Shown in pieces: positions 25,676 through 34,509 of a stretch of DNA of 64,000 nucleotides. Source of the DNA: an uncultured Oscillospiraceae bacterium (GTDB lineage Bacteria > Bacillota > Clostridia > Oscillospirales > Oscillospiraceae). Both the position numbers and the translations under genes were made by a program. Location: contig CALWVS010000003.1 in NCBI GenBank assembly GCA_944385095.1, forward strand, positions 86,509 to 150,508. The letters are read 5' to 3'. The notes below the pieces were generated by a model. It ran no database searches. It saw only the letters and a list, made by a program, of their open reading frames with translations, and was not told where the DNA came from. Position 1 is the first letter of the stretch; the number at the start of each line of letters is the position of its first letter.

Positions 25676-27421
25676 TTAAGTTTCTGACTGTGTCAGGTCA
25701 ATGGGAGGAGTTGACTCCTGTGGTGTATTGGTAGCTTCCCCAGTAGCAGGTGTCTCCTGTGGCTTTTCTGTGACAGGGGCAGGGGGTGTTCCATTGACCC
25801 ATGTACTAGGGTCTCCATCGGCAGGATTGTATAAAATGGTTTTGGGGCGCATTTTATAGTTGCTGACACCCATGTCCTGTTTTTCAAGCAGGTTTCCATT
25901 TTTATCGTAGATATAACGAGTGGTACTGGCAGAACGACCAGTATATGGGGTCTGCTTGCTGTCCACTACGGTTGTACCACGAGGGACAGATTCACTGGGT
26001 TGATATTGGACCGTAGGTGTAATATAGTCATACTGAACCCGTTCTGGCTGGGCATAACGACCATCCTCATTGGTGCCATAGATGGCTACATTCAAATAGC
26101 GTTTTCCATTTTGGTCATAGCTTTTGGTCACAATCTTGATGGGATAGTTTGTGTTGTTTTTAAACTGAAAATCCAGAGAACCAAAATAAACGGTGGCATC
26201 CATACCATCTGGCACATATCCAACGGCATACCGATGGGCGTGGCGTTCTACAATTTCAAGGGTGGTATGAAGCACAGCATAGTAGATGGTAGAGGAGGTT
26301 TGGCAAATACCACCGCCAATTTCGTCTACCGATGCACCGCCAACATAGGCAGTGGCAGGCAAATAGCCCTTATCTGTGGTACGGCTGCCAGTGGTGTTGT
26401 TGTAGGAAAATACCTCACCTGGCATGAGAATGATACCATTACAGGCAGAGGCTGACAGCTTTACATTGCTTTTCCGGTTGGATGAGCCGCTGACAGCACT
26501 GGTGGCTTCTCCCAACACATCCCGAAACAATTTCGATTCCAAAGATTCCGTTGTCTCCTCTGGTTCTGTCAGAGTCAATGGAATGGCAAAGGTTTCTCCA
26601 TCTTTCGCTTGAGCATAGAGGGATTTCGCCTCATTTACATCAAAGTCAAGACCCACAACATGGGGGACTACCTCGTGAGTTTCAGGGTCAACAGAGGCAT
26701 TCTCCGCCACTCGATAGAGCTGTTGGTGCATATCTTCAAAATCTGGAGCCTGTGGTCCAGATTCATGAGAGGGCAGAGTGACAGAAGTTGGCTGTTCAGT
26801 ACCACTGCTGAGAGACTGGGTCAATGCATCCGCAGCAGACTGTTCCAGCAGTGTTTTTGCCTGCTCCCGGTCGACAGTTACACCTATGACACCTTTGGTC
26901 AGCATCAGTTGATCCCCTTCCACGGCATAGGAGGCATGGGTTAAACCACCACCAACCTGTAAATCTGCCTCATCCATCTGCTGTTCAAAAGAGGATAATC
27001 CTTCCTCTGTCCACTCCAATACTGCATCTACCTGTTCCGATTTTCCCAGCAGATGCGCCAGATAGAGAGCACCTTGGGTCAAAAAATGTTCACGTCCTGC
27101 TTTCCATGCCAACTGACTGCTTTCCTCTGCCTGTAGCTGCCACGCTGTCTGTGACAGTGTGTTATTCCATGTACCATAAGACAGGTCCAGTGCAAAGGAA
27201 GCCTGTTCATAGGCAGTAGACAACTGCTGGCTGGTCTGCTGTTTTGAGAGACCACCTACATCAACACCAGATACAGAGACATTGGGCATCACCTGATCCG
27301 CCTGTCCCACCCATGCACATACGCCCAAATATCCACCTAACAATGCCACAGCTACACCAATACCAATGAGTAATGCAGGGTTGTGCTTGTGTTCTGGTGG
27401 CATACTTCTATTTCCTTCCAT
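25676..27421 (-). CDS. VanW family protein with N-terminal membrane anchor
   Basis: 581 residues. A single membrane helix (about 17-37) is followed by an extracellular region with peptidoglycan-binding-type repeats (VSVSGVDVGGLSKQQ, GVIGVTVDREQAK, HVVGLDFDVNEAK). The VanW domain then shows LSASACNGIILMPGEVFSYN and GGGICQTSSTIYYAVLHTTL. The C-terminal 60 residues are proline/threonine-rich and probably disordered. VanW is linked by name to glycopeptide resistance clusters, but its function is unknown and most carriers are not resistant; a wall-related role is the safest reading. GGAGG lies six bases before the ATG. Confidence 0.87.
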   Translation of the reverse strand: MEGNRSMPPEHKHNPALLIGIGVAVALLGGYLGVCAWVGQADQVMPNVSVSGVDVGGLSKQQTSQQLSTAYEQASFALDLSYGTWNNTLSQTAWQLQAEESSQLAWKAGREHFLTQGALYLAHLLGKSEQVDAVLEWTEEGLSSFEQQMDEADLQVGGGLTHASYAVEGDQLMLTKGVIGVTVDREQAKTLLEQSAADALTQSLSSGTEQPTSVTLPSHESGPQAPDFEDMHQQLYRVAENASVDPETHEVVPHVVGLDFDVNEAKSLYAQAKDGETFAIPLTLTEPEETTESLESKLFRDVLGEATSAVSGSSNRKSNVKLSASACNGIILMPGEVFSYNNTTGSRTTDKGYLPATAYVGGASVDEIGGGICQTSSTIYYAVLHTTLEIVERHAHRYAVGYVPDGMDATVYFGSLDFQFKNNTNYPIKIVTKSYDQNGKRYLNVAIYGTNEDGRYAQPERVQYDYITPTVQYQPSESVPRGTTVVDSKQTPYTGRSASTTRYIYDKNGNLLEKQDMGVSNYKMRPKTILYNPADGDPSTWVNGTPPAPVTEKPQETPATGEATNTPQESTPPIDLTQSET

Positions 27422-27565
27422 TGGGTTCCTCCGCTCTCCCCTCCCGTATGGGGTTTTTTCTTTCCTTGACGGGTTTCATGTTTTAACATGTCATAATATG
27501 AAATTGATTATACCACTTCCAATGTATGCTTACAATTACAGAACAGTTACAGAGCAAATATCACC

Positions 27566-27594
27566 TTTACTTTTCCATGAAAAAAAAGTATAAT
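27566..27594 (+). promoter_or_regulatory. Promoter of the XpaC-like gene
   Basis: TTTACT, 17-base spacer, perfect TATAAT, 38 bases before the ATG at 27633. Confidence 0.6.
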
Positions 27595-27632
27595 AAACAA
27601 AAATTCTCTTGATAGAACTGGGAGGTTTTGCT

Positions 27633-28757
27633 ATGGCGAACCCATTATACCAATATCATGGAAATCAAACACCCCCAAGTCGTCCTCCGGTTTCTGACCG
27701 TAATTTCTGGATTCTAGTAGCCATTTTGTTTTTTATCTTTACACCTGCGGCGGTGGTTTTGACCATTTTGAAACTTTCCGGCGTTTTGGATAGACAACCA
27801 AGAAAAAACAATCAAGGGCTGTATGGAAGGTACGGCGCACGCACAACAAGTTATGAAGTGAATGCAACTAAGGTGCAAAAGGTACCTTCTGCCACTGAGT
27901 TGACAGCACTGGAGCGGAAGGCAACGTTTCTGACGATTTTGGGTGCTGTTTTTACAGCTCTGGGTGGAGTTGCAACGGCTGGAACTGTTGGTGCTGGGCT
28001 GGGTTCTGGTCTGTTTTTTGCATTGGCAGCAGCTCTGGCTCCAGCCAGTGTATTGGCTGGGGGATTGGCAGTTTTAGGGATTGGGCGGTATAAACAAAAA
28101 TATGTGCGGCGGTTTCGAACCTACCTTGCCATGATTGGCAAACGTGATATGGTGAGCATTTCCTCTCTGGCAGCAGCCACTGGAACATCTCCTAAACAGG
28201 TACGGGATACATTGGAACATATGCTAGCAGCAGGGCTGTTTCCTGTGGGATATTTGGATTATAGCAAAGATTGTCTGATGTTATCAGGGCAGGCAGTGAC
28301 AGAGCCTGTAGAGGAACAAGAGAATAAGACAGGGGATGACCCACAAGAGCAGATTTTAAAAGAAATTCAATCCCTCAGTGGTGAGATTGACAACCCCAAA
28401 ATAGCAGGGCAAGTAGAAAAGATTGGATATATTACAGCCCGTATTTTTGATTATCAGCGCAGTCACCCCAGTGAATCCACACAGTTGCGCAGTTTTCTAA
28501 ACTATTATTTGCCCACAACCCTTAAATTATTGCGAGCCTATGAGCAGTTGGAAGACCAAAAGGTACAGGGTGTCAACATCAATACAACCATGGAACGAAT
28601 TGATAAGATGATGGACAAAGTGGTAGATGGATTTGAAAAGCAGTTGGATCAGCTGTTCCAAGGTACAGCCATGGATTTGACGGCTGATATAGAAGTTCTG
28701 GAGCAGATGCTCACCAAAGATGGACTCTCCAGTTCAGAATTTAAGCTGGAACTGTAA
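27633..28757 (+). CDS. XpaC-like (5-bromo-4-chloroindolyl phosphate hydrolysis) family protein
   Basis: 374 residues from ATG 27633, with GGGAGG seven bases upstream. Helices at about 22-45 and 100-155 are followed by a winged-helix-like stretch (SISSLAAATGTSPKQVRDTL, about 180-200). A C-terminal helical domain begins EIDNPKIAGQVEKIGYITAR and holds SFLNYYLPTTLKLLRAYEQL, the XpaC hallmark. The enzymatic name comes from a Bacillus screen and does not establish a hydrolase; XpaC is often found with tellurite-resistance TelA, which is not present here. Confidence 0.75.
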   Translation: MANPLYQYHGNQTPPSRPPVSDRNFWILVAILFFIFTPAAVVLTILKLSGVLDRQPRKNNQGLYGRYGARTTSYEVNATKVQKVPSATELTALERKATFLTILGAVFTALGGVATAGTVGAGLGSGLFFALAAALAPASVLAGGLAVLGIGRYKQKYVRRFRTYLAMIGKRDMVSISSLAAATGTSPKQVRDTLEHMLAAGLFPVGYLDYSKDCLMLSGQAVTEPVEEQENKTGDDPQEQILKEIQSLSGEIDNPKIAGQVEKIGYITARIFDYQRSHPSESTQLRSFLNYYLPTTLKLLRAYEQLEDQKVQGVNINTTMERIDKMMDKVVDGFEKQLDQLFQGTAMDLTADIEVLEQMLTKDGLSSSEFKLEL

Positions 28758-28802
28758 AAAACAAGGTCAAGGAATGTTTTGGATTCCTTGACCTTGTTTT
28801 TT
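28756..28802. terminator. Bidirectional terminator between XpaC-like gene and folA
   Basis: Stem AAAACAAGGTCAAGGAAT / ATTCCTTGACCTTGTTTT with A and T runs on the two sides, so it can serve both converging genes. Confidence 0.88.
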
Positions 28803-29280
28803 ATGTGGTACGGCGATAGGTGACAAAATGATAGATAATACCATCCTGTTCTAATGGTGAAGATTCCTCGCTGATGTCCCAGTCAGGTGCTATATCCAAA
28901 TTGGGAAAGTAACAGTCAGCAGGAAATGCAGCATGGATTTTAGTGACATAAACAGTATCACAGTAGGGAAGGAGCTGCTCATAGACTGATGCACCACCAA
29001 TGACAAAATCATTGTCCTGAACCGCTTTCAAAATAGAATCAATGGTATGATGTACCACCGCCCCTTCCAGTTGATACTGGGGATTGTGGGACAAAATGTG
29101 GTTGGTGCGGTTTTTGAGAGGCATTCCATTGGGGAATGTAGCAAGGGTTTTGCGACCTAAAATCACACCATGACCACTGGTGAGTTGACGAAAATGCTTT
29201 AAATCTTCTTTTAAATAGATGAGCTGGTCACCATCCTTACCAATGGCCCAGTTTTCATCTACAACAACAATGGCTTTCAT
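28801..29280 (-). CDS. folA: Dihydrofolate reductase
   Basis: Reduces dihydrofolate, which is made by the thymidylate synthase just upstream. 159 residues from ATG 29280, which has GAGGA nine bases before it; an ATG at 29307 overlaps the thyA stop but has no ribosome site. Hallmarks: VVDENWAIGKDGDQLIY, the substrate Asp/Glu helix LKEDLKHFR, GRKTLATFPNGMPLKNR and the NADPH motif FVIGGASVYEQLLPY. The unit thyA-folA ends at a bidirectional terminator. Confidence 0.95.
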   Translation of the reverse strand: MKAIVVVDENWAIGKDGDQLIYLKEDLKHFRQLTSGHGVILGRKTLATFPNGMPLKNRTNHILSHNPQYQLEGAVVHHTIDSILKAVQDNDFVIGGASVYEQLLPYCDTVYVTKIHAAFPADCYFPNLDIAPDWDISEESSPLEQDGIIYHFVTYRRTT

Positions 29281-29303
29281 GATAGTGTTCCTCACGCATT
29301 CAC

Positions 29304-30134
29304 TCAAATTGCAACAGGAATTTTTTCATCCAGAGGATGAGACTGATACCCGTCCAGACGAAAGCTGTCTACTGTAAAGTCATAGAAATTTTTGACAGAG
29401 GGGTCCATCCAAAGTTTGGGGGCATCAAAGGGGGTTCTTTGAATGAGTTGTTCCACAACAGGCACATGGCGGTCGTAAATGTGGGCATCTGCGATGACAT
29501 GGACCAGTTCCCCAGCCACCAGCCCGGAAACCTGTGCAAACATATGAAGTAAAATGGCATATTGCATCACATTCCACCCATTTGCAGTCAGCATATCCTG
29601 AGAACGCTGGTTTAAAATGCCATTTAGTACATTTCCACTGACATTGAAGGTCATGGAGTAGGCACAGGGATAGAGTGCCATTTCACTTAAATCGTGGTGG
29701 TTATAGAGGTTGGTCATAATTCGGCGGGAACCTGGGTCATGGGTCAAATCCCACAAAACCCGGTCCACCTGGTCCATATCCCCCTGTGGGTAGTGGTGTT
29801 TCACACCCAGTTGATAACCGTAGGCTTTCCCAATGGTTCCCTGTTCATCTGCCCAGGCGTCCCAAATGTGGCTGTTCAGGTCAGCCACTCGGTTGGATTT
29901 TTTTTGCCAAATCCAAAGCAGTTCATCAATGGCAGATTTCAGGTACTGTCTGCGGATAGTGATAATGGGAAATTCCTGCTGTAAATTGTAGCGGTTGACC
30001 ACGCCAAACAGTTTTATGGTGTGGGCAGGGGTGCCATCCTCCCAGCGGGGACGGACAGGGCGGTCTGTGTCCCAGACACCTTTGCTTAAAATATCTTTGC
30101 AGGTTTGGATGAATTGTAAATCGGCGTTGCTCAT
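29304..30134 (-). CDS. thyA: Thymidylate synthase, phage phi3T / Bacillus ThyA type
   Basis: Methylates dUMP to dTMP using methylene-tetrahydrofolate. 276 residues. The catalytic cysteine is in MALYPCAYSMTF, and HVIADAHIYDRHV matches the dUMP-binding region. The sequence follows the divergent ThyA of Bacillus subtilis and phage phi3T rather than the common ThyB/E. coli type: KSAIDELLWIWQKKSN and KNFYDFTVDSFRLDGY are characteristic, and QRSQDMLTANGWNVMQY departs from the usual LGxPFN. AAGGAG lies nine bases before the ATG. Cotranscribed with folA. Confidence 0.95.
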   Translation of the reverse strand: MSNADLQFIQTCKDILSKGVWDTDRPVRPRWEDGTPAHTIKLFGVVNRYNLQQEFPIITIRRQYLKSAIDELLWIWQKKSNRVADLNSHIWDAWADEQGTIGKAYGYQLGVKHHYPQGDMDQVDRVLWDLTHDPGSRRIMTNLYNHHDLSEMALYPCAYSMTFNVSGNVLNGILNQRSQDMLTANGWNVMQYAILLHMFAQVSGLVAGELVHVIADAHIYDRHVPVVEQLIQRTPFDAPKLWMDPSVKNFYDFTVDSFRLDGYQSHPLDEKIPVAI

Positions 30135-30204
30135 CGTGGTATGCTCCTTGTTGTGTCAAATGTAGATCTAATAATTCCTTTCATTAAAATAAATTTCAGA
30201 ATTA

Positions 30205-31923
30205 TTATAATTTCCAGATAACCTTTGCATTATCACACATCCAAATGGCTCTTTTGTAAATCTCATCTTCATTCCATTTGGATTGGTTTAAAACATGATG
30301 GAGGGTGCACAACCCACCAGCACAGAGGGCAAGCCCAGGTTTATTCCCTTTCCCAGATTTTTTTATGTCCCATGCAGCATCACGAATGGAAGCATTTAAA
30401 GATTGAGGTATAATAGCAAGATTCCCTAGTGTGAGAAGGACAGAATCTCTCATCTTAGCCTGAGCTTCGGATAAACATGGATCCCAATGATTTCTCCATT
30501 TTTTTGGCATTAAATGCTCCAGACTGTAGCCATGAAAGCCAAGGAGGGATGTAGCACTGTCACTTGGTCGAATACTGCTTTCCAATAGATAAAGAATGCC
30601 TTTGGTCTGTAGGTTGACTAATTTGGAACTATGGAAACCAATTTGTAATTCCTCATCGTTTGGAATATATGTAGTTACATCTCCACTTTTTTGTAGTCTT
30701 TTCAACAAAGAATTTGCATCCAATATGTTATTAAGAATAAGGGATGTGAACAGGTTATTATAATTTTTAGTTGGTGCATGAACAATCATTCGACGCATGA
30801 TATAGCTTTCTATAATACCACAAACGTGATTTAATTCCTGTCTTTCTTCAATATTTTTAACGAGATACAAAACATATGGAATGAGTGTTGTATTATTTAG
30901 ACCAAAAATAATCACATTGAGACGTTCAATCCCCATCTCTTTTGGAACAGCCATATTGCATTGTTCAGGACGGAATGTGTGCATAAAACATAGTGCATAG
31001 TCTTTCATTTGGTCCAAGATGATGTTTTTATTTCCATCACAATAGTGGTTGATAAAATGTTGATAGGACTGGGCTAAATTGTCAACTCTGGAATACATCA
31101 GTTTATCTTCGTTGGAGATATTGTAGTTTCTATTTTGAATGAATAGCTGGAAATATGCACTGAAAAAAATGTCAATCATTGCCCGCTTGATGCGACCTGT
31201 TTCCAATTCAGTATCCCAGTAAGATTTTGTCTCAATATCTCTTTCAAAAACACTTTCCCATATAGTTTTGTATGAATCTACAGAATTTCTATCAAAAAAA
31301 TAGTTCTTGAGTAGTTCAGATGTGGTGAGACTGACACCTAATGAGTTAATGGTATCAAAAATTTGCTGTTCATTTTCGTTTGCATCTAAATCAATGCGAA
31401 CGAATTGCGTGTTCATAATGACCTGCATCACATCTAATTTATCTGTTTGTATATGCTCCACAAAATAGTTAAAAGCCTGAATGACCTTGGAATCGGCTTC
31501 AAAGCCCTCAATTTTTTCAGCTTGTACCATAGACATCACTTTCTCAAATGCATTTAAGTCATTTTTTCCATGTTTTAGCGCGATTTCTTGTCCCATGATG
31601 CTGAACTGAAAATTAAATAAGGCAGTTTGACCAGTTTTTAGACAAAGTACCTTTAAGAAAATTAAAAAAGTTGTAAGTCGTTGCTGTCCATCCACTACCG
31701 TCTTACAAGAAGCATACAGAGAGCCAGAAGGTGGAGTGTTACCTTGCTTCAAAATGATAGAACCAAGGAAGTGAGGTTTTTTGGTTTTTGCTACAAATTC
31801 CATATCTTCTAAAAATCTGGACCAAAGTTCTTCTGTCCATACATATGACCTTTGAAAAAAAGGAATTTCAACTAACGTTGAACCATTAAATATGTCTGTA
31901 ATCAATGATTTGTGTGCATCCAT
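30205..31923 (-). CDS. DUF262/DUF1524 (GmrSD-like) protein, probable single-gene defence nuclease
   Basis: 572 residues. The N-terminal DUF262 domain shows IPFFQRSYVWTEELWSRFLE and the VVDGQQRLTTFLIFLK motif, seen in GmrSD-type enzymes that use nucleotides to cut modified DNA. The C-terminal DUF1524 part carries GYSLEHLMPKKWRNHW, a His-centred HNH-like motif, as in GmrD. Both halves in one chain match type IV restriction-like and BrxU-like proteins. It stands alone between thyA and the sugar-acid island. The coding sequence is visibly richer in A and T than its neighbours, which suggests transfer. The start is preceded only by a weak GGGG site. Confidence 0.82.
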   Translation of the reverse strand: MDAHKSLITDIFNGSTLVEIPFFQRSYVWTEELWSRFLEDMEFVAKTKKPHFLGSIILKQGNTPPSGSLYASCKTVVDGQQRLTTFLIFLKVLCLKTGQTALFNFQFSIMGQEIALKHGKNDLNAFEKVMSMVQAEKIEGFEADSKVIQAFNYFVEHIQTDKLDVMQVIMNTQFVRIDLDANENEQQIFDTINSLGVSLTTSELLKNYFFDRNSVDSYKTIWESVFERDIETKSYWDTELETGRIKRAMIDIFFSAYFQLFIQNRNYNISNEDKLMYSRVDNLAQSYQHFINHYCDGNKNIILDQMKDYALCFMHTFRPEQCNMAVPKEMGIERLNVIIFGLNNTTLIPYVLYLVKNIEERQELNHVCGIIESYIMRRMIVHAPTKNYNNLFTSLILNNILDANSLLKRLQKSGDVTTYIPNDEELQIGFHSSKLVNLQTKGILYLLESSIRPSDSATSLLGFHGYSLEHLMPKKWRNHWDPCLSEAQAKMRDSVLLTLGNLAIIPQSLNASIRDAAWDIKKSGKGNKPGLALCAGGLCTLHHVLNQSKWNEDEIYKRAIWMCDNAKVIWKL

Positions 31924-31993
31924 AATTTATACCCCGTATTCCTATCGAATATATTTCTAAATAAGTAATTGGCAAGTATGAGAGTGGATATCA

Positions 31994-32422
31994 TTAAAAT
32001 TTCTTCCGAATAATGGTGTGATTTGCTGTTTGACGAAGCTGTTCCACCAAGGTGGAATCAGCACCCTGCACAGATTCATAGCACTGAATAGCACGCTCCA
32101 CAAGTTGAATGGAGGAGGCGACCAGATACAGGTGTTTTTGTGCCTGAAGTGCTTCCAGAAGTCCCTGTGCAATTTCATCCGTCGGGTCACAGATGCACTG
32201 TTGGGCAAATGCTTTGACCACATTGTGCTTTTGCAGACTGGCTGCACCCAAAGACACTAACACTATTCCAATCAGGAGCAAAAGAAGATTGAGTTCGGTG
32301 GGAATGGTGGGCAGAAAACTCCAAAATAATAATCCGAAGATGCAACACAGTCCACCACCGGCTATAAATCGCAAGGCTGCATAGCGATATCTTTGATAAC
32401 TAATGGTATGTTCTGAATTCAT
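31994..32422 (-). CDS. Small two-helix membrane protein of unknown function
   Basis: 142 residues. Two adjacent membrane helices (about 14-33 and 43-62) are followed by a soluble helical tail of about 75 residues. GGGAGG lies five bases before the ATG. No family recognised. It starts 30 bases after the stop of the GntR regulator on the same strand and may share its transcript, although nothing in it suggests sugar-acid metabolism. Confidence 0.7.
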   Translation of the reverse strand: MNSEHTISYQRYRYAALRFIAGGGLCCIFGLLFWSFLPTIPTELNLLLLLIGIVLVSLGAASLQKHNVVKAFAQQCICDPTDEIAQGLLEALQAQKHLYLVASSIQLVERAIQCYESVQGADSTLVEQLRQTANHTIIRKKF

Positions 32423-32452
32423 AGAAACCTCCCGATGGTTTAGCTGAAGTGG

Positions 32453-33130
32453 TTACAAAATGCCTGCAATACTGCTCTGTTTCAGAAGCATGGAGAGAGC
32501 AGAGTTGCGGGAATGGATCAGGTGAATTTCCATCGCAGTGGCAGCTTGTTCCCATTCTCCATTGAGACATGCGTCTGCAATCTGAGCATGTTCAATCATT
32601 GTATCTCGAATACGGGAGTCAATGGTTTTTCCACTGAGAATACGCAAGCGGAAATTCTGTGTTTGAATGCGGGCTGAAAGCTCCTGAAGGTAGTCATTTT
32701 CCAGAGAACGCATAATCAGGGCATGAAAGGCGTCATCTAACTGATAAAAATCCTGAAGACAGGTATCTTCACAGGGCAAAGCATGATTATGAAAGGAATC
32801 AGAAAATTCCTTCATTTCTTCCAGAGATATGTTATTGTGGTAGGTGCGTAATGTATATGGTTCCAATAGACTGCGCACTTCAAAAATTTTATGGACATCT
32901 CCAATAGAAATGCCAGATACAACAATGCCACGTTTTGGAAACACAGTTAGAAGCCCTTCCTGAACCAGACGGCTCACAGCTTCCCGTACAGGAGTGCGGG
33001 AAATGCCAAGTTCATCTCTCAACTGGGATTCACTAAGCATCTGGTTGGGGGCGTATTCGCAGGTGGCAATTTTTTGCCGGATATACTGATAAGCCTGAGA
33101 TTGCAAAGAATTTTCTTGCTCTTTGGGCAT
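32453..33130 (-). CDS. GntR-family regulator, FadR/FCD type
   Basis: 225 residues from ATG 33130, with AAGGAG ten bases upstream; a TTG eight codons earlier overlaps that site. The N-terminal winged helix reads MLSESQLRDELGISRTPVREAVSRL, here noted as LSESQLRDELGIS and RTPVREAVSRLVQEG. The C-terminal FCD domain contains the metal-site pattern (DDAFHALIMRSL, EHAQIADACLNGEWEQA). It diverges from the zinc dehydrogenase at 33440, and is the obvious regulator of the sugar-acid island, in the manner of E. coli LgoR, ExuR or UxuR. The effector is unknown. Confidence 0.9.
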   Translation of the reverse strand: MPKEQENSLQSQAYQYIRQKIATCEYAPNQMLSESQLRDELGISRTPVREAVSRLVQEGLLTVFPKRGIVVSGISIGDVHKIFEVRSLLEPYTLRTYHNNISLEEMKEFSDSFHNHALPCEDTCLQDFYQLDDAFHALIMRSLENDYLQELSARIQTQNFRLRILSGKTIDSRIRDTMIEHAQIADACLNGEWEQAATAMEIHLIHSRNSALSMLLKQSSIAGIL

Positions 33131-33170
33131 ATTTTGGAAACTCCTTTCGCTCAATTTGTGCTTTCAGTTT

Positions 33171-33199
33171 ATATTACAGTCTTTCCGATTTGTTTGCAA
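33171..33199 (-). promoter_or_regulatory. Promoter of the GntR regulator gene
   Basis: Minus-strand TTGCAA, 17-base spacer, TAATAT, about 40 bases before the ATG at 33130. Confidence 0.6.
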
Positions 33200-33321
33200 T
33201 AGAAAAAATGACTTTCCAATGGAAACAGAAGAAAAAAGCAGGATTTATGGTTAGAATGCCCATATTTTAAAGAGTGAAATTATTGCACATGACGAAAATA
33301 AGGTAAAATAGAAAACTCCAA

Positions 33322-33350
33322 TTGACAAATATGTCATAGAGAGTTAGAAT
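33322..33350 (+). promoter_or_regulatory. Promoter of the sugar-acid operon
   Basis: Perfect TTGACA, 17-base spacer, TAGAAT. It lies 90 bases upstream of the dehydrogenase start and just upstream of the inverted repeat at 33365-33387. Confidence 0.75.
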
Positions 33351-33364
33351 GCAGCTATAGAACA

Positions 33365-33387
33365 TTATGTATACAAGTTGTACATAA
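33365..33387. promoter_or_regulatory. Candidate GntR operator
   Basis: Inverted repeat TTATGTA / TACATAA around a 9-base centre that itself contains ACAAGTTGT. It lies just downstream of the expected transcript start of the sugar-acid operon, a position suited to repression. Assignment to the adjacent FCD regulator is inferred. Confidence 0.55.
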
Positions 33388-33439
33388 GATGCGTATGATG
33401 TGTATATCAGATAGAATTGTGTGCTTGGAGGGAAGAAAA

Positions 33440-34465
33440 ATGAAAGCAATTTGTATTGAAGCTCCTGGTCAGGTTGTGGTCAAAGAGGTCGAAAAACCTG
33501 TGCGTATGCCCGGTGAAGCATTGTTGAAAATGCTCTATGGAGGCATCTGTGGAAGCGACCTAGGTTCTTATCGCGGTGCCAATGCCTATGTGTCTTATCC
33601 CCGTGTACCAGGGCATGAGCTTGCCGCTGAGATTGTGGAAATTGATGAGAACGACCAGGGGTTAAAGCCGGGTATGATTGTGACTTGCAATCCCTATTTC
33701 AACTGTGGTTCCTGTTATTCCTGCAAGAGAGGGCTGGTGAATGCCTGTACTGATAACCAGACCATGGGGGTTCAGCGTGAGGGTGGTTTTGCTGAGTATA
33801 TCACAATGCCCATCGAGCGGATCTACGATGGCAAAGGGTTGCCAGCAAAAGTGCTGGCTCTGATTGAGCCTTTCTGCATCAGTTACCATGGAATTTCCCG
33901 TGCCAATGTTCAGAAAGGGGAGCGGGTGCTGGTAGTAGGTGCTGGTACCATTGGCGTGTTGGCTGCTGTGGCTGCCAAGGCAAAGGGTGCTGAAGTGACC
34001 ATCTGTGACGTGGCTGAGGACAAACTGGACTACGCCTATAAGACGTTCCAGCTTGACCATAAACTGCTCAACAGTTCCCCTGAAGCATTTGAAAAAGGGG
34101 TGGCTGAACTGACCAATGGAGATGGTTATGATGTGACCATCGAGGCAGTTGGTCTGCCTAATACCTTCCAGAACTGTATTGATGCTGCCTGTTTTGGTGC
34201 ACGTGTGGTGCTGATTGGCGTTTCTAAGCGCAACATTGACGATTTCTTCTTTACCATCATTCAGAAAAAAGAATTGAATGTTTATGGTTCTCGCAATGCA
34301 ATGAAGAAAGATTTTCTGGAATTGATTGATTTGGTCAAGGCTGGCGGTGTAGATTTAGAGAAGATTGTGACCAATACTTATAAGATGGACGAAGCACCCA
34401 AAGCATTTGAGGAGTTTGCAGCAAATGCTGGTAAGATGCTGAAAGTTGTGATTGATTTTACCTGA
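33440..34465 (+). CDS. Zinc-dependent hexonate dehydrogenase (LgoD/RspB-like)
   Basis: 341 residues from ATG 33440, with GGAGGG eight bases upstream. A medium-chain dehydrogenase: catalytic zinc ligands in GGICGSDLGSYRG and VPGHELAAEI, structural zinc cysteines in CNPYFNCGSCYSCKRGLVNAC, and a Rossmann motif VLVVGAGTIGVLAA. It is closest in type to E. coli RspB (L-gulonate) and LgoD (L-galactonate 5-dehydrogenase). Because uxaB and uxaA follow, oxidation of L-galactonate to D-tagaturonate fits best; L-gulonate would give fructuronate, which would call for uxuB/uxuA instead. Substrate is inferred from neighbours. Confidence 0.85.
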   Translation: MKAICIEAPGQVVVKEVEKPVRMPGEALLKMLYGGICGSDLGSYRGANAYVSYPRVPGHELAAEIVEIDENDQGLKPGMIVTCNPYFNCGSCYSCKRGLVNACTDNQTMGVQREGGFAEYITMPIERIYDGKGLPAKVLALIEPFCISYHGISRANVQKGERVLVVGAGTIGVLAAVAAKAKGAEVTICDVAEDKLDYAYKTFQLDHKLLNSSPEAFEKGVAELTNGDGYDVTIEAVGLPNTFQNCIDAACFGARVVLIGVSKRNIDDFFFTIIQKKELNVYGSRNAMKKDFLELIDLVKAGGVDLEKIVTNTYKMDEAPKAFEEFAANAGKMLKVVIDFT

Positions 34466-34509
34466 TAGTTCAGGAAAAATAAAATTTGAGAAGAAGAGAG
34501 GAAAAGAAA

